Source of the DNA: Pectinatus cerevisiiphilus
Lineage (GTDB): Bacteria; Bacillota; Negativicutes; Selenomonadales; Selenomonadaceae
Assembly: GCF_004341685.1 (NCBI RefSeq)
Contig: NZ_SMAA01000017.1
Span: forward strand, 1 to 50,941
Direction: 5' to 3'
DNA: 50,941 nucleotides
Positions 30,955 through 39,605 of this stretch are shown one piece after another (within the stretch, counting starts at the first letter, position 1; the number at the start of each line of letters is the position of its first letter). Made by a program: the position numbers and the translations under genes. Below the pieces are notes generated by a model, which made no database searches, had not been told where the DNA came from, and worked only from the letters and a program-made list of their open reading frames with translations.

Positions 30955-31679
30955 CAGTCATTGGTATAGGTCCGGGCAGTCTCGACGACATGACACTGCG
31001 CGCCCATAAAGCCATAGAAAAAGCTGACACAATAGCCGGATACAATACATATATAAAATTAATTGAGCCTTTACTGGCAGGGAAAAAAATCATCGGTACA
31101 GGTATGATGCAAGAAATAGACCGCTGTACAATGGCTTTGGCCGAAGCTTGTAAAGGCCATGACGTAGCCGTAGTTTCCAGCGGCGATGCCGGAGTATATG
31201 GCATGGCCGGACTTGTACTGGAGCTTTTATTACAAAAACCAGCAGAAGAACGTCCGCAAGTGGCAATAATACCAGGGGTGAGTGCTGTAAATGCGGCAGC
31301 TGCCATTCTCGGTGCACCGCTTATGCATGATTTTGCCGTTATCAGCCTGAGTGATTTACTCACACCATGGGATTTAATAAAAAAGCGGGCTGCTTTCGCC
31401 GCCCAGGGAGACTTTGTCATCGCCCTTTATAATCCTAAAAGCCGTAAACGTGTTGAACACATTGAAGAAATACGTGAAATTCTCCTAAAATACAAACCCG
31501 CCAACACACCAGTCGGTATCGTACGCGGCGCAACACGCAACAATGAAAGCGTAGTCATTTCGGATTTGGCCAATTTCACTAAAGAAGAAATAGATATGTT
31601 TTCGTTAGTCATTATCGGCAATAGCAACACCTATAGCAAAAATAATTTGATGATAACACCACGGGGCTACAAATTATGA
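30942..31679 (+). CDS. cbiH: Cobalt-precorrin-3B C17-methyltransferase
   Basis: The 245-residue tetrapyrrole methylase begins ITVIGIGPGSLDDMTLRAHKAIEKAD and has VAVVSSGDAGVYGMAGL and IPGVSAVNAAAAILGAPLMHDFAVISLSD, typical of CbiH/CobJ. It methylates C17 and drives ring contraction. No extra C-terminal Fe-S domain is present. The start overlaps cbiG and the stop overlaps the cbiJ start by 4 bases (ATGA). Confidence 0.94.
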   Translation: MGKITVIGIGPGSLDDMTLRAHKAIEKADTIAGYNTYIKLIEPLLAGKKIIGTGMMQEIDRCTMALAEACKGHDVAVVSSGDAGVYGMAGLVLELLLQKPAEERPQVAIIPGVSAVNAAAAILGAPLMHDFAVISLSDLLTPWDLIKKRAAFAAQGDFVIALYNPKSRKRVEHIEEIREILLKYKPANTPVGIVRGATRNNESVVISDLANFTKEEIDMFSLVIIGNSNTYSKNNLMITPRGYKL

Positions 31680-32446
31680 TATTTCTGGCTGCAGGCACCC
31701 AAGACGGCAGACAGATCGCCCACTTACTTTTGCAAAACGGCTACAAAGTCACGGCTTCTGTCGTCAGCGATTATGGGAAAATATTGCTGAGCAAGCATCC
31801 GCAGCTTACCGTCATCGAACAAATGCTTGACGAAAATGCACTGCAAAATATTTTACAAAATGCCAAAATAAAAATATTTGTTGATGCCAGTCACCCTTAT
31901 GCCGTAAACATCTCACAAACTGCCATGAAAGTATGCCGCAGGCTCGGTATTTATTACCTTCGTTATGAAAGACCTGCCACAGCTTTACCAAGTTATGCTA
32001 AACTATATGAAACCACTTCTTTTGAAGCTGCGGCCGCAAAAGCCTTTGCCTTAGGCAATAATGTCTTTTTGACCACCGGCAGCCGCCATCTGACTGAATT
32101 TACAACAGCAATGCATTCACCTGACCAAACACTTACCGTCAGAGTCCTACCCGCTGTAGAATCCATTCAGGCCTGTATCCATGCTGGAATTTTGCCCAAG
32201 CATATAATTGCCATGCAAGGCCCATTTTCCAAAGAATTAAACAAACTCATGTACATGCATACAGGTGCCGAAGTCGTAGTTATGAAAAACAGCGGCAAGC
32301 TTGGCGGTTCAGATACCAAGCTCTCTGCCGCAATAGATGCCGGCATCTCAGTTGTAGTTATCAGCAGACCCTGCCTAAAATACGATAACCTTATTACAGA
32401 CAGCAGCCTGCTTATAGATAAAATAAAAGAAATAGGAGAAAAATGA
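31676..32446 (+). CDS. cbiJ: Cobalt-precorrin-6A reductase
   Basis: The 256-residue protein starts MIFLAAGTQDGRQIAHLLLQ and has VDASHPYAVNISQTAMKVC and TTGSRHLTEFT, matching the CbiJ/CobK reductase family that reduces a double bond of precorrin-6A with NAD(P)H. The C-terminal KNSGKLGGSDTKLSAAIDAGISVVVISRP is also typical. It is coupled on both sides by 4-base overlaps. Confidence 0.92.
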   Translation: MIFLAAGTQDGRQIAHLLLQNGYKVTASVVSDYGKILLSKHPQLTVIEQMLDENALQNILQNAKIKIFVDASHPYAVNISQTAMKVCRRLGIYYLRYERPATALPSYAKLYETTSFEAAAAKAFALGNNVFLTTGSRHLTEFTTAMHSPDQTLTVRVLPAVESIQACIHAGILPKHIIAMQGPFSKELNKLMYMHTGAEVVVMKNSGKLGGSDTKLSAAIDAGISVVVISRPCLKYDNLITDSSLLIDKIKEIGEK

Positions 32447-33459
32447 TTACACTAGGAATAGAATCCAGTTGCGATGAAACTTCTATAGCAATAATTGAAA
32501 ATGACAGGAAAATACTTGCCAATATAATTTCCACCCAAATCCCCATCCACCAAAAATTTGGCGGCGTTGTGCCGGAAATAGCTTCGCGTAAACATATAGT
32601 CAACATCATGCCCGTGCTTGACGAAGCACTCAATAAAGCGCAGCTAAAGCTTTCAGCAATCGACCAGATAGCGGTAGCCTATGGGCCAGGTCTTGTAGGC
32701 GCTCTTTTGGTAGGTGTTTCAGCAGCTAAAGCTTTAGCTTTTTCGCTTGATGTTCCCCTTTTAGCAGTGAACCATCTTGAAGGCCATATTTTTGCCAACT
32801 TTTTATCACATCCCGACCTTGAACCGCCCTTTATCGCTCTTGTTGTTTCCGGCGGACATACAGCACTTGTCAATATGACCGATTATAATTCTTTTTCCAT
32901 GATCGGCCAGACTCGTGATGATGCCGCAGGAGAAGCCTTTGACAAAGTAGCCCGTCTCCTCGGCCTTCCTTACCCAGGCGGCCCGCAAATAGACAAACTA
33001 GCAAAAACAGGAAATCCCCATGCTATAGATTTTCCTCATGCACTCATCAAAGAAAAAAACTATGAATTTAGCTTCAGCGGTTTAAAATCAGCCGTCATTA
33101 ATTATATTCATACCGCTGACCAAAAGGGTCTTTCTATAAACAAAGCAGATGTCGCCGCTTCATTTCAGAAAACAGTCATCGACATTCTCGTCCACAAAAC
33201 AATAATGGCCGCCCGTTCAACCGGTATGAAAACAATTGTATTGGCTGGCGGTGTTGCCGCAAACAGCCTTTTAGAACAAAAATTGACAGAAAAATGCCGG
33301 GAAAATGATCTTGCTTTCTATTTTCCCAGTAAAATCTTATGCACCGATAATGCCGCAATGATCGCCTGTCGCGGTTATTACCAGTCTCTCACCGGTAACT
33401 TTGCCGATATGAAATTAAATGCTGTTCCTTATCTGGAACTAAGTGATTCCCATCTATAG
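32443..33459 (+). CDS. tsaD: tRNA threonylcarbamoyladenosine transferase TsaD
   Basis: This 338-residue protein starts ITLGIESSCDETSIAI and carries the metal-binding NHLEGHIFA (HxxxH), VVSGGHTALV and the downstream VLAGGVAANSLL and CTDNAAMIA, all hallmarks of TsaD (formerly Gcp/YgjD). With TsaB and TsaE it attaches threonylcarbamoyl to A37 of ANN-reading tRNAs; it is near-universally essential. It sits at the end of a cobalamin operon, overlapping cbiJ by 4 bases, which is an unusual partner but keeps transcription steady. AGGAGAAA precedes the ATG. Confidence 0.96.
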   Translation: MITLGIESSCDETSIAIIENDRKILANIISTQIPIHQKFGGVVPEIASRKHIVNIMPVLDEALNKAQLKLSAIDQIAVAYGPGLVGALLVGVSAAKALAFSLDVPLLAVNHLEGHIFANFLSHPDLEPPFIALVVSGGHTALVNMTDYNSFSMIGQTRDDAAGEAFDKVARLLGLPYPGGPQIDKLAKTGNPHAIDFPHALIKEKNYEFSFSGLKSAVINYIHTADQKGLSINKADVAASFQKTVIDILVHKTIMAARSTGMKTIVLAGGVAANSLLEQKLTEKCRENDLAFYFPSKILCTDNAAMIACRGYYQSLTGNFADMKLNAVPYLELSDSHL

Positions 33460-33722
33460 TTCACTAGTAAAAAAGACTATATAAGAAACGCTTAATTAAA
33501 AGTCAGAGAATATTGCCCCCTTTTTAGGCGAGGTATCACACTTGGCTTGATAATCTGTCATAAATATTTTTTATTTTTCTCTTTGTTCTCCTATGTTTAA
33601 ATTATAGGGGAACTTTTTCTTTATCTTTACTCGGACAATGCTTGCTCTACTATTTTATAATAATTTTCCACTTGTATTTATTTTGTTTTTTCTACAAAAA
33701 CAATTTAAGTTTTATTTTAAGA
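33460..33722. other. Gene-free region between tsaD and the radical SAM pair
   Basis: About 345 AT-rich bases lie between the two genes. I see no gene, no clear terminator for tsaD, and a promoter only at the right end (33723-33751). Confidence 0.5.
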
Positions 33723-33751
33723 TTGACCTTTACCTATCTTGCTGTTATTAT
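33723..33751 (+). promoter_or_regulatory. Promoter of the ahbC-ahbD genes
   Basis: TTGACC (33723-33728), 17 bases, TATTAT (33746-33751). Confidence 0.65.
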
Positions 33752-33804
33752 TAAATATGAATTATATTCACATTTAACAACAGCATATGGGAGATAAATA
33801 ACTT

Positions 33805-34986
33805 ATGATTAGCGTCACAAAACTATTGTTTGCCACTGATTATTACGGAGACAGCCTCCGCTATACCAAAGATGCCCGCCATGCTAAAAATGGTGTGCAT
33901 GAAGGAGCCGGTCCAGTCGTTGTATGGAACTGTACACGTACTTGCAATCTGAAATGCCGCCATTGTTATATGGATTCAGATGCAAAAAAATATAAAAATG
34001 AACTTACTACAGATGAAGCCCGTCATTTTATAGACGATTTGGCTGATTTTAAAGTTCCCGTATTATTATTTTCCGGAGGAGAGCCGTTAATCCGCCCGGA
34101 TTTTTTTGAGCTTGCCGATTATGCCGCAAAAAAAGGCATTCGTCCCACGCTCTCCACTAACGGTACTCTTATAACCCGTGAATGCGCCCAAAGGATCAAG
34201 GATATCGGCGTAGGTTATGTCGGTATATCATTAGACGGCTTAAAAGCGGTCAATGACAAGTTCCGTGGCAAGGCTGGTGCATTTGCCGCTGCCATGCAGG
34301 GAATAGAAAACTGTGTTGCGGTAGACCAGCGTGTCGGCTTACGTTTTACAATAAACCAACATAATCTGCAAGAATTGGATCGCATCTTCGACTTTATTGA
34401 AGAAGAAAACATCAATCGTGTTTGCTTCTATCATCTTGTCTATTCTGGCAGAGGAACGCAAATGATGGATGAAGACGTTCTGCCCGAACAATCACGCAAA
34501 GCCATGGATATAATAATAAAAAGAACGCGCGATTTTGAAAGCCGCGGCTTAAAGAAAGAAATCCTCACTGTTGACAATCATTGCGACAGTGTCTATATGT
34601 ATTTAAAAGCTGTCAAAGAAGGGAATACCGCCCTAGCCACACAAATTAAAAAATACGCCTTCTTCAACGGCGGCAACCGCTCCGGCATCGCTTTCGGCGA
34701 AGTTGACCCGATGGGCTATGTCCATCCTGATCAATTCACCCAATACTACACCTTTGGCAATGTACGTGAAAGGAAATTTGGGGATATCTGGCAGGATGTT
34801 TCCAACCCAATAATGGCTGGATTAAAAGACCGTAAGCCTCTGCTCAAAGGACGTTGCAGTAAATGTCTCTATCTTGATGTTTGCAACGGCAATTTCCGTA
34901 CACGGGCAGAAGCAAGAAACGGCGACTTTTGGGAAGAAGATCCGTCCTGCTATCTAACAGATAGTGAAATTGGTATAAGCCGATAA
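33805..34986 (+). CDS. ahbC: Radical SAM protein, AhbC/NirJ1-like (siroheme-dependent haem pathway)
   Basis: The 393-residue protein has the radical SAM cluster CNLKCRHC (within WNCTRTCNLKCRHCYMDSD), the SAM-binding FSGGEPLIRPDF and a C-terminal SPASM-like Cys set (GRCSKCLYLDVC, plus a late Cys in DPSCYL) for an auxiliary Fe-S cluster. The N-terminal MISVTKLLFATDYYGDSLRYT and the HxDQFTQYYTFGNV segment resemble AhbC/NirJ1, which removes acetate side chains from didecarboxysiroheme. It is followed after 16 bases by an AhbD-like gene, which supports this reading. The exact substrate is inferred from family and context. Confidence 0.8.
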   Translation: MISVTKLLFATDYYGDSLRYTKDARHAKNGVHEGAGPVVVWNCTRTCNLKCRHCYMDSDAKKYKNELTTDEARHFIDDLADFKVPVLLFSGGEPLIRPDFFELADYAAKKGIRPTLSTNGTLITRECAQRIKDIGVGYVGISLDGLKAVNDKFRGKAGAFAAAMQGIENCVAVDQRVGLRFTINQHNLQELDRIFDFIEEENINRVCFYHLVYSGRGTQMMDEDVLPEQSRKAMDIIIKRTRDFESRGLKKEILTVDNHCDSVYMYLKAVKEGNTALATQIKKYAFFNGGNRSGIAFGEVDPMGYVHPDQFTQYYTFGNVRERKFGDIWQDVSNPIMAGLKDRKPLLKGRCSKCLYLDVCNGNFRTRAEARNGDFWEEDPSCYLTDSEIGISR

Positions 34987-35002
34987 TATTAGGAGCATAT
35001 AT

Positions 35003-36001
35003 ATGATAATTTCTTGGAATACAACAAATGCCTGCAACATGTATTGTGAACATTGCTATCGTGATGCCGGCTGCAAAGCTGATGAAGAACTTAATACAGC
35101 AGAGGCTAAAACACTTCTAACGCAAATCGCCAAAGCTGGTTTTAAAATAATGATTTTTTCTGGTGGAGAACCGCTGATGCGGTCTGATATTGTAGAACTT
35201 GTCGCCTATGCCACAAGACTTGGCTTGCGTTCAGTGTTCGGTACCAACGGTACGCTCATAACCGAAGAAATGGCAGTCAAACTAAAAGCTGCCGGAGCTA
35301 TGGGAATGGGTATATCACTCGATTCAATGGACAAGGAAAAGCACAACAAATTTCGTAAATTTGCCGGTGCCTGGGAGGGTGCCGTACGTGGTATGCGCAA
35401 TTGCCGCAAAGTTGGCCTACCCTTTCAAATCCACACTACTGTCATGGACTGGAACCAGCATGAGCTTGAAGCCATCACTGATTTTGCTGTGGAGGAAGGC
35501 GCTGTTGCACATCATTTCTTTTTCCTTGTTCCTACCGGACGCGCGAAAACTATCGAAACAGAATCACTGCGTGCCCATGCATATGAAGATGTTTTAACGC
35601 GTATTATGAAAAAACAGCAGCAAGTAGACATCGAGCTAAAACCTACCTGTGCTCCGCAATTTATCCGTATTGCTTCCCAGATGGGCGTAAAGACAAGATT
35701 TCGGCGTGGCTGCCTGGCAGGAAATGCCTATTGCATTATCAGCCCGCGTGGTAAAGTTCAACCGTGTGCCTACCTGAACATGGAATTAGGTGACGTGCGG
35801 AAAACACCTTTCGATGAAATCTGGAAAAACAGCGAAGTACTCAATAAGTTGCGTACTTTTGACTTCAAAGGCGGCTGCGGCAAATGCGAATACAAAAAAG
35901 CATGCGGCGGCTGCCGGGCAAGAGCAGCTTATTACCATGGTGGTGACTATATGGCAGAAGAGCCTTGGTGTCTTTATCGCGGAAGAGAAGGCCAATATTA
36001 A
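35003..36001 (+). CDS. ahbD: Radical SAM protein, AhbD/NirJ2-like (haem synthase type)
   Basis: The 332-residue protein has CNMYCEHCYRDAGC (radical SAM cluster), FSGGEPLMRSDI, and a C-terminal SPASM set (RRGCLAGNAYCIISPRGKVQPCAYL; GGCGKCEYKKACGGCRARAA). This matches AhbD/NirJ2, which oxidatively decarboxylates coproheme III side chains to make haem b. AGGAG precedes the ATG. Together with the upstream gene it indicates the alternative haem route; ahbA, ahbB and siroheme genes are not in the window. Confidence 0.8.
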   Translation: MIISWNTTNACNMYCEHCYRDAGCKADEELNTAEAKTLLTQIAKAGFKIMIFSGGEPLMRSDIVELVAYATRLGLRSVFGTNGTLITEEMAVKLKAAGAMGMGISLDSMDKEKHNKFRKFAGAWEGAVRGMRNCRKVGLPFQIHTTVMDWNQHELEAITDFAVEEGAVAHHFFFLVPTGRAKTIETESLRAHAYEDVLTRIMKKQQQVDIELKPTCAPQFIRIASQMGVKTRFRRGCLAGNAYCIISPRGKVQPCAYLNMELGDVRKTPFDEIWKNSEVLNKLRTFDFKGGCGKCEYKKACGGCRARAAYYHGGDYMAEEPWCLYRGREGQY

Positions 36002-36018
36002 TATAATACGCTGCGTCT

Positions 36019-36068
36019 AAATATTCCCCTGCACTGCAAAATATCGCAGCCGCAGGGGAATATTTTGT
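36019..36068 (+). terminator. Strong hairpin after ahbD
   Basis: AAATATTCCCCTGC pairs with GCAGGGGAATATTT; a short TTTTG follows. It probably ends the ahbC-ahbD transcript. Confidence 0.75.
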
Positions 36069-36113
36069 CATGACTTTCTTCCCTTCATCTTGTATATATA
36101 TATTAATTATTGT

Positions 36114-36119
36114 TATAAT
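36114..36119 (+). promoter_or_regulatory. Extended -10 promoter of the DUF362 gene
   Basis: TGT TATAAT at 36111-36119, with a weak -35 (TTGTAT, 36090-36095). Confidence 0.5.
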
Positions 36120-36172
36120 AGCAGTTGGTATAGAAAAAGATATTTATTGGATTGTTAAAAGGAGTGTTTTCG

Positions 36173-37300
36173 ATGGGAAATGCAAAAGTATACTTTACCG
36201 ATATGCGTGTATACCCCGGTAAAGATAATTTGCTACAAAAGCTTAATAAACTTGTAGAAAAAGCTGGTATAGGCAGCATTGACTTCAACGGTAAATTTGC
36301 CGCCATAAAAATCCACTTTGGTGAGCTTGGCAACCTTTCCTTCCTTCGCCCCAACTATGCGAAAGTAATAGCTGATGCGGTCAAAAGGCATGGCGGTAAA
36401 CCTTTCCTAACAGATTGCAACACACTTTATGTGGGCACCCGTAAAGATGCCCTTGAACATTTGGACACGGCTAATGTAAATGGCTTCAGTCCATTATCAA
36501 CTGGCTGCCAGAATATCATAGCAGACGGGCTCAGAGGTACTGATGAAACTTATGTTCCTGTACCAAACGGTGAATATGTAAAGGAAGCTAAAATCGGCCA
36601 TGCTTTAATGGATGCTGATATAATAATCTCTCTTACCCATTTTAAGGGGCATGAAATGACTGGTTTTGGCGGTGCTATAAAAAATATTGGCATGGGTGGT
36701 GGTTCCCGTGCTGGAAAAATGGAAATGCATTGTGACGGTAAACCGACAGTAAAAGAAGAAAAATGCATTGGCTGCGGTATGTGCAGGAAAACCTGTGCCC
36801 ATAATGCACCTATAATCCAAAACAAAAAATGCCATATTGATGAAAACGCCTGTGTAGGCTGCGGCCGCTGTATAGGCACATGTCCTACCAACGCTATTAT
36901 TCCTACTAACTGGAACGCAGGAAAAATGGTCAACCTCAAAATGGCAGAATATGCCTGTGCTATTTTGCATGACCGCCCCCAATTCCATGTCAGCCTTATC
37001 GTTGATGTTTCCCCGAACTGCGATTGCCACGCAGAAAATGATGCCGCAATCGTCCCCAACATAGGAATGCTTGCCTCTTTTGATCCCGTAGCAATAGACC
37101 AAGCTTGTGCAGACCTTGTAAACCAAGCACCGGTCATTGCAAATTCCACATTGGGCGAAAACATTAAACATGCCCCGCAAGAAACACAACAGCATGACCA
37201 TTTCCACAACACCCATCCTGATACTGAATGGCAGTCATGTCTTGACCATTGTGAAAAACTCGGCATGGGTTCCCGCAAGTACGATTTGATAAAACTCTAA
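36173..37300 (+). CDS. DUF362 protein with two 4Fe-4S ferredoxin motifs
   Basis: I start at the ATG at 36173, which has AAAGGAG 8 bases upstream; the upstream TTG does not. The 375-residue protein has a DUF362 domain (KIHFGELGNLSFLRPNY, ISLTHFKGHEMTGFGGAIKNIGMGGGSR) with two ferredoxin motifs in the middle, CIGCGMCRKTCAH and CVGCGRCIGTCPTN. Members are assumed to move electrons; no reaction is established. It lies just downstream of the ahbC-ahbD pair with its own promoter. An electron donor for the haem enzymes is conceivable but unproven. Confidence 0.85.
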   Translation: MGNAKVYFTDMRVYPGKDNLLQKLNKLVEKAGIGSIDFNGKFAAIKIHFGELGNLSFLRPNYAKVIADAVKRHGGKPFLTDCNTLYVGTRKDALEHLDTANVNGFSPLSTGCQNIIADGLRGTDETYVPVPNGEYVKEAKIGHALMDADIIISLTHFKGHEMTGFGGAIKNIGMGGGSRAGKMEMHCDGKPTVKEEKCIGCGMCRKTCAHNAPIIQNKKCHIDENACVGCGRCIGTCPTNAIIPTNWNAGKMVNLKMAEYACAILHDRPQFHVSLIVDVSPNCDCHAENDAAIVPNIGMLASFDPVAIDQACADLVNQAPVIANSTLGENIKHAPQETQQHDHFHNTHPDTEWQSCLDHCEKLGMGSRKYDLIKL

Positions 37301-37312
37301 TTAAATAAATAC

Positions 37313-37367
37313 AAAAAAGAACAGCCTGACTGTTTACCAGCAAACAGCAGGCTGTTCTTTTTTGTAT
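37313..37367. terminator. Bidirectional terminator between the DUF362 and PHP genes
   Basis: AAAAAAGAACAGCCTG pairs with CAGGCTGTTCTTTTTT, so T tracts exist on both strands. The genes on either side converge on it. Confidence 0.92.
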
Positions 37368-37380
37368 TACTCACTATTGC

Positions 37381-38232
37381 TCAATCAATGGGAACCATTT
37401 CCCGCACTCTGTCCTTAAACCTGACGCGTGTATTATAGCCAAATGACTTTGCATACGCTATGGCATCATCTATATATGCCCCGCAGTCTTCCGGTTTATG
37501 TGCATCAGAAGATGTTATAACAGGCAGATGATAACGCGCTGCGACCTTCATAAACTCAGGATATGGTGATATTTCCTTTATCGGATAACGATAATATGTT
37601 CCCGTATTGATATCCACAACCATATTGGCCTTTTGCATCGCTTCCGCGACACGGACCAAATAAGGTTCTACATCAAAATCAGGTAAAAATTTAAAAATAC
37701 GAATATTAAATGGATGTCCCAAAATATCATATAAACCTGATGCACACAGCTTTTCCGCTTCTTCAGTATACCATTCATAAATATCCCGAAGATCATGCCG
37801 GTTCCATTCATCTTTTATCTGAGAAGAATCATATGCCCAGCCACGCAAAAAATGAACTGAACCTATTATATAATCAAATTTATATTGATCGAGAATAGCT
37901 TTTACTTTTTCCTGGTTTTGGAAATTACAAACCTCTATCCCCGTCTTTACCGGCAATCCTCTTCCTTTAAGCAAATTCATAAAATCTATATAATCACTCA
38001 ATGGGCACTTAAATTTATTTGTTTTCAACCACTTTTTCTGAAACCTGCCTATGAAAGAATCATCACAAATAACATCTTCATAGTAAAGTTCCTTAAAATC
38101 GGTAAACCCATGTGTATGTTCCGAAATTCCAATCTCATCAATACCGCGTTTTTTGGCGCTGTCAAAAAATCCCTGCACCCAGCTCGGATCATATGAGCCA
38201 TACTCAAAATGCATATGATAATCGATTTTCAT
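37381..38232 (-). CDS. PHP-domain histidinol-phosphatase family protein
   Basis: The 283-residue protein shows the PHP metal-binding motifs: DYHMHFEYG (motif I), SEHTHGF (motif II), the conserved region around YIIGSVHFL (III) and SSDAHKPEDCG (IV). It resembles HisK/HisJ-type phosphatases, which release histidinol, but closely related proteins act on other phosphate esters. GGGGCGG precedes the ATG. It lies 16 bases after the HAD gene, so the two phosphatases are probably co-transcribed. Confidence 0.85.
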   Translation of the reverse strand: MKIDYHMHFEYGSYDPSWVQGFFDSAKKRGIDEIGISEHTHGFTDFKELYYEDVICDDSFIGRFQKKWLKTNKFKCPLSDYIDFMNLLKGRGLPVKTGIEVCNFQNQEKVKAILDQYKFDYIIGSVHFLRGWAYDSSQIKDEWNRHDLRDIYEWYTEEAEKLCASGLYDILGHPFNIRIFKFLPDFDVEPYLVRVAEAMQKANMVVDINTGTYYRYPIKEISPYPEFMKVAARYHLPVITSSDAHKPEDCGAYIDDAIAYAKSFGYNTRVRFKDRVREMVPID

Positions 38233-38248
38233 ATTTTCCGCCCCTTTT

Positions 38249-39043
38249 TCAATTTTTTGCTAGCATATCCCGAATTACCGTCAATACTCCGGCTTTACTA
38301 TTAGCAGGTGCAATATGTTTGGCAATCTTTTTAAGCTCGGGAACAGCATTTTCCATAGCATAGCTTTCACCAACGGCTTTAAGCATTTCTCTGTCATTAT
38401 AAAAATCACCGAAGGCCATACACTCTTCTGGTTTTATTCCCATTTTTCCTTGAAGCTTTTGAATAGCAACACCTTTATTAATCTGCTTAGGCATGAGGTC
38501 TACCCACATATCCGTAGCCATAACTACTTGGACATCATCTCCGTAAGGCAGAAGATACTTATAGGCATTTTCCCTGATATTTTTTCCCTTACAATCGCAA
38601 ACAGAAATCTTTATAATAGGATCCTTTATAGAAGCAAAGCTGTCTATTAAAGTATGTCTGGTGTAATATTTGCCCATTTCAGCAAAAAAAGCTTCATCCT
38701 CTGCCGTTACATAACTGCCATTGCAAGTGCAGACTACTGTGTAGACATCTTTTAAGGATGTCGTCGCATCAATGAGCGTACTTGTCAATTTCGCAGGAAG
38801 ACTAACATAAAATAAAAGATCATTTCCCTTTGACACCATAGTACCGTTTTCTGCAATAAAAAGCCAATCATCTTTATATTTAGAAAACTGTTTTACCAAC
38901 GCATAATACTGACGGCCACTGGCAGGTGAAAAAATTATATTCCGCCTTTTTAATTCGTCCATTACTTCATCGAATCCTTGCGGCAGGTCACCGTTATCAT
39001 CAAGCAATGTTCCATCCATATCAGAAATTATCCATTTTATCAT
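38249..39043 (-). CDS. Cof-type HAD-IIB phosphatase
   Basis: The 264-residue protein begins with the HAD motif DMDGTLLDDNGDLP (nucleophile D8, acid D10) and has motif II/III (PASGRQYYALV; KGVAIQKLQGKMGI) and motif IV (MAFGDFYNDREML). A class IIB cap lies between. Such enzymes dephosphorylate sugar phosphates, cofactors or pyridoxal phosphate; the substrate cannot be assigned. GGGGAG precedes the ATG. It is the first gene of a probable two-gene unit with the PHP gene. Confidence 0.9.
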   Translation of the reverse strand: MIKWIISDMDGTLLDDNGDLPQGFDEVMDELKRRNIIFSPASGRQYYALVKQFSKYKDDWLFIAENGTMVSKGNDLLFYVSLPAKLTSTLIDATTSLKDVYTVVCTCNGSYVTAEDEAFFAEMGKYYTRHTLIDSFASIKDPIIKISVCDCKGKNIRENAYKYLLPYGDDVQVVMATDMWVDLMPKQINKGVAIQKLQGKMGIKPEECMAFGDFYNDREMLKAVGESYAMENAVPELKKIAKHIAPANSKAGVLTVIRDMLAKN

Positions 39044-39177
39044 TCGCCATTCTCCCCTGCTAAAATTAATTTCATTATAACATAATAAAACATCATTTAT
39101 CAGTGATGCACTAATATAAAAATAAAAAATTACCTATTATTATGTTTTGACTTAAAATGAACCAAGAAATAGTGACA

Positions 39178-39213
39178 GTCAAAACATGATGTCAGAAGTC
39201 ACTGGACAACAAA
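39178..39213. repeat. Short repeat shared with the region downstream of tRNA-Leu (copy 2)
   Basis: GTCAAAACATGATGTCAGAA followed by CACTGGACA recurs, with few changes, at 23156-23190. Both are next to tRNA terminators. Confidence 0.6.
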
Positions 39214-39245
39214 AAAAGCCTGCCCTCCGGCAGACCTAAAAGCCT
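39210..39245 (-). terminator. Terminator of tRNA-Ser
   Basis: On the minus strand GTCTGCC GGAG GGCAGGC is followed by TTTTTTT. Confidence 0.85.
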
Positions 39246-39254
39246 TATTTTATA

Positions 39255-39343
<89 letters not shown>

Positions 39344-39413
39344 AGCGCAATGCTCTATTATTATATCAATTGGAAGATATATTGTCAAATTCCATATGAT
39401 ATTCATTAAAATA

Positions 39414-39442
39414 TTGACTTATCATATTGCATAAGGTAATAT
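39414..39442 (+). promoter_or_regulatory. Promoter of the corA transcript
   Basis: TTGACT (39414-39419), 17 bases, TAATAT (39437-39442). Predicted start near 39449, giving a leader of about 155 bases. Confidence 0.75.
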
Positions 39443-39474
39443 TTTTAGTGGATGTTTATCATTTTAAAAAAAGA

Positions 39475-39590
39475 GGCGAAGATTATGGATGCAGACCATC
39501 CGCGAAGGTGTTTTTATACAATAAAATACTTGGAAGTATGCTCCATATATCTTTATGGTTTATGATACATACTTCCAACCTTGAAGGGAG
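39475..39590 (+). promoter_or_regulatory. Structured 5' leader of the CorA gene, possible riboswitch
   Basis: A GGATG/CATCC hairpin at 39487-39501 is followed by an 11-bp perfect stem, TTGGAAGTATG (39530-39540) with CATACTTCCAA (39568-39578). Outer AAGG (39505-39508) and CCTT (39579-39582) can pair too. The stem ends beside the ribosome-binding-like GAAGGGAG (39583-39590). I do not recognise it as a known M-box or yybP-ykoY element. Regulation by Mg or another metal is inference. Confidence 0.55.
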
Positions 39591-39605
39591 CTTTTATCAT
39601 AAATC

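Noticed and set aside
36550-37278. Long minus-strand ORFs inside the DUF362 gene
   Set aside because: They are antisense shadows in a Cys- and Gly-rich coding region; the sense strand carries ferredoxin motifs.
37313-37367. Possible small RNA in the hairpin between the DUF362 and PHP genes
   Set aside because: The symmetric stem with T runs on both sides is fully explained as a bidirectional terminator for converging genes.
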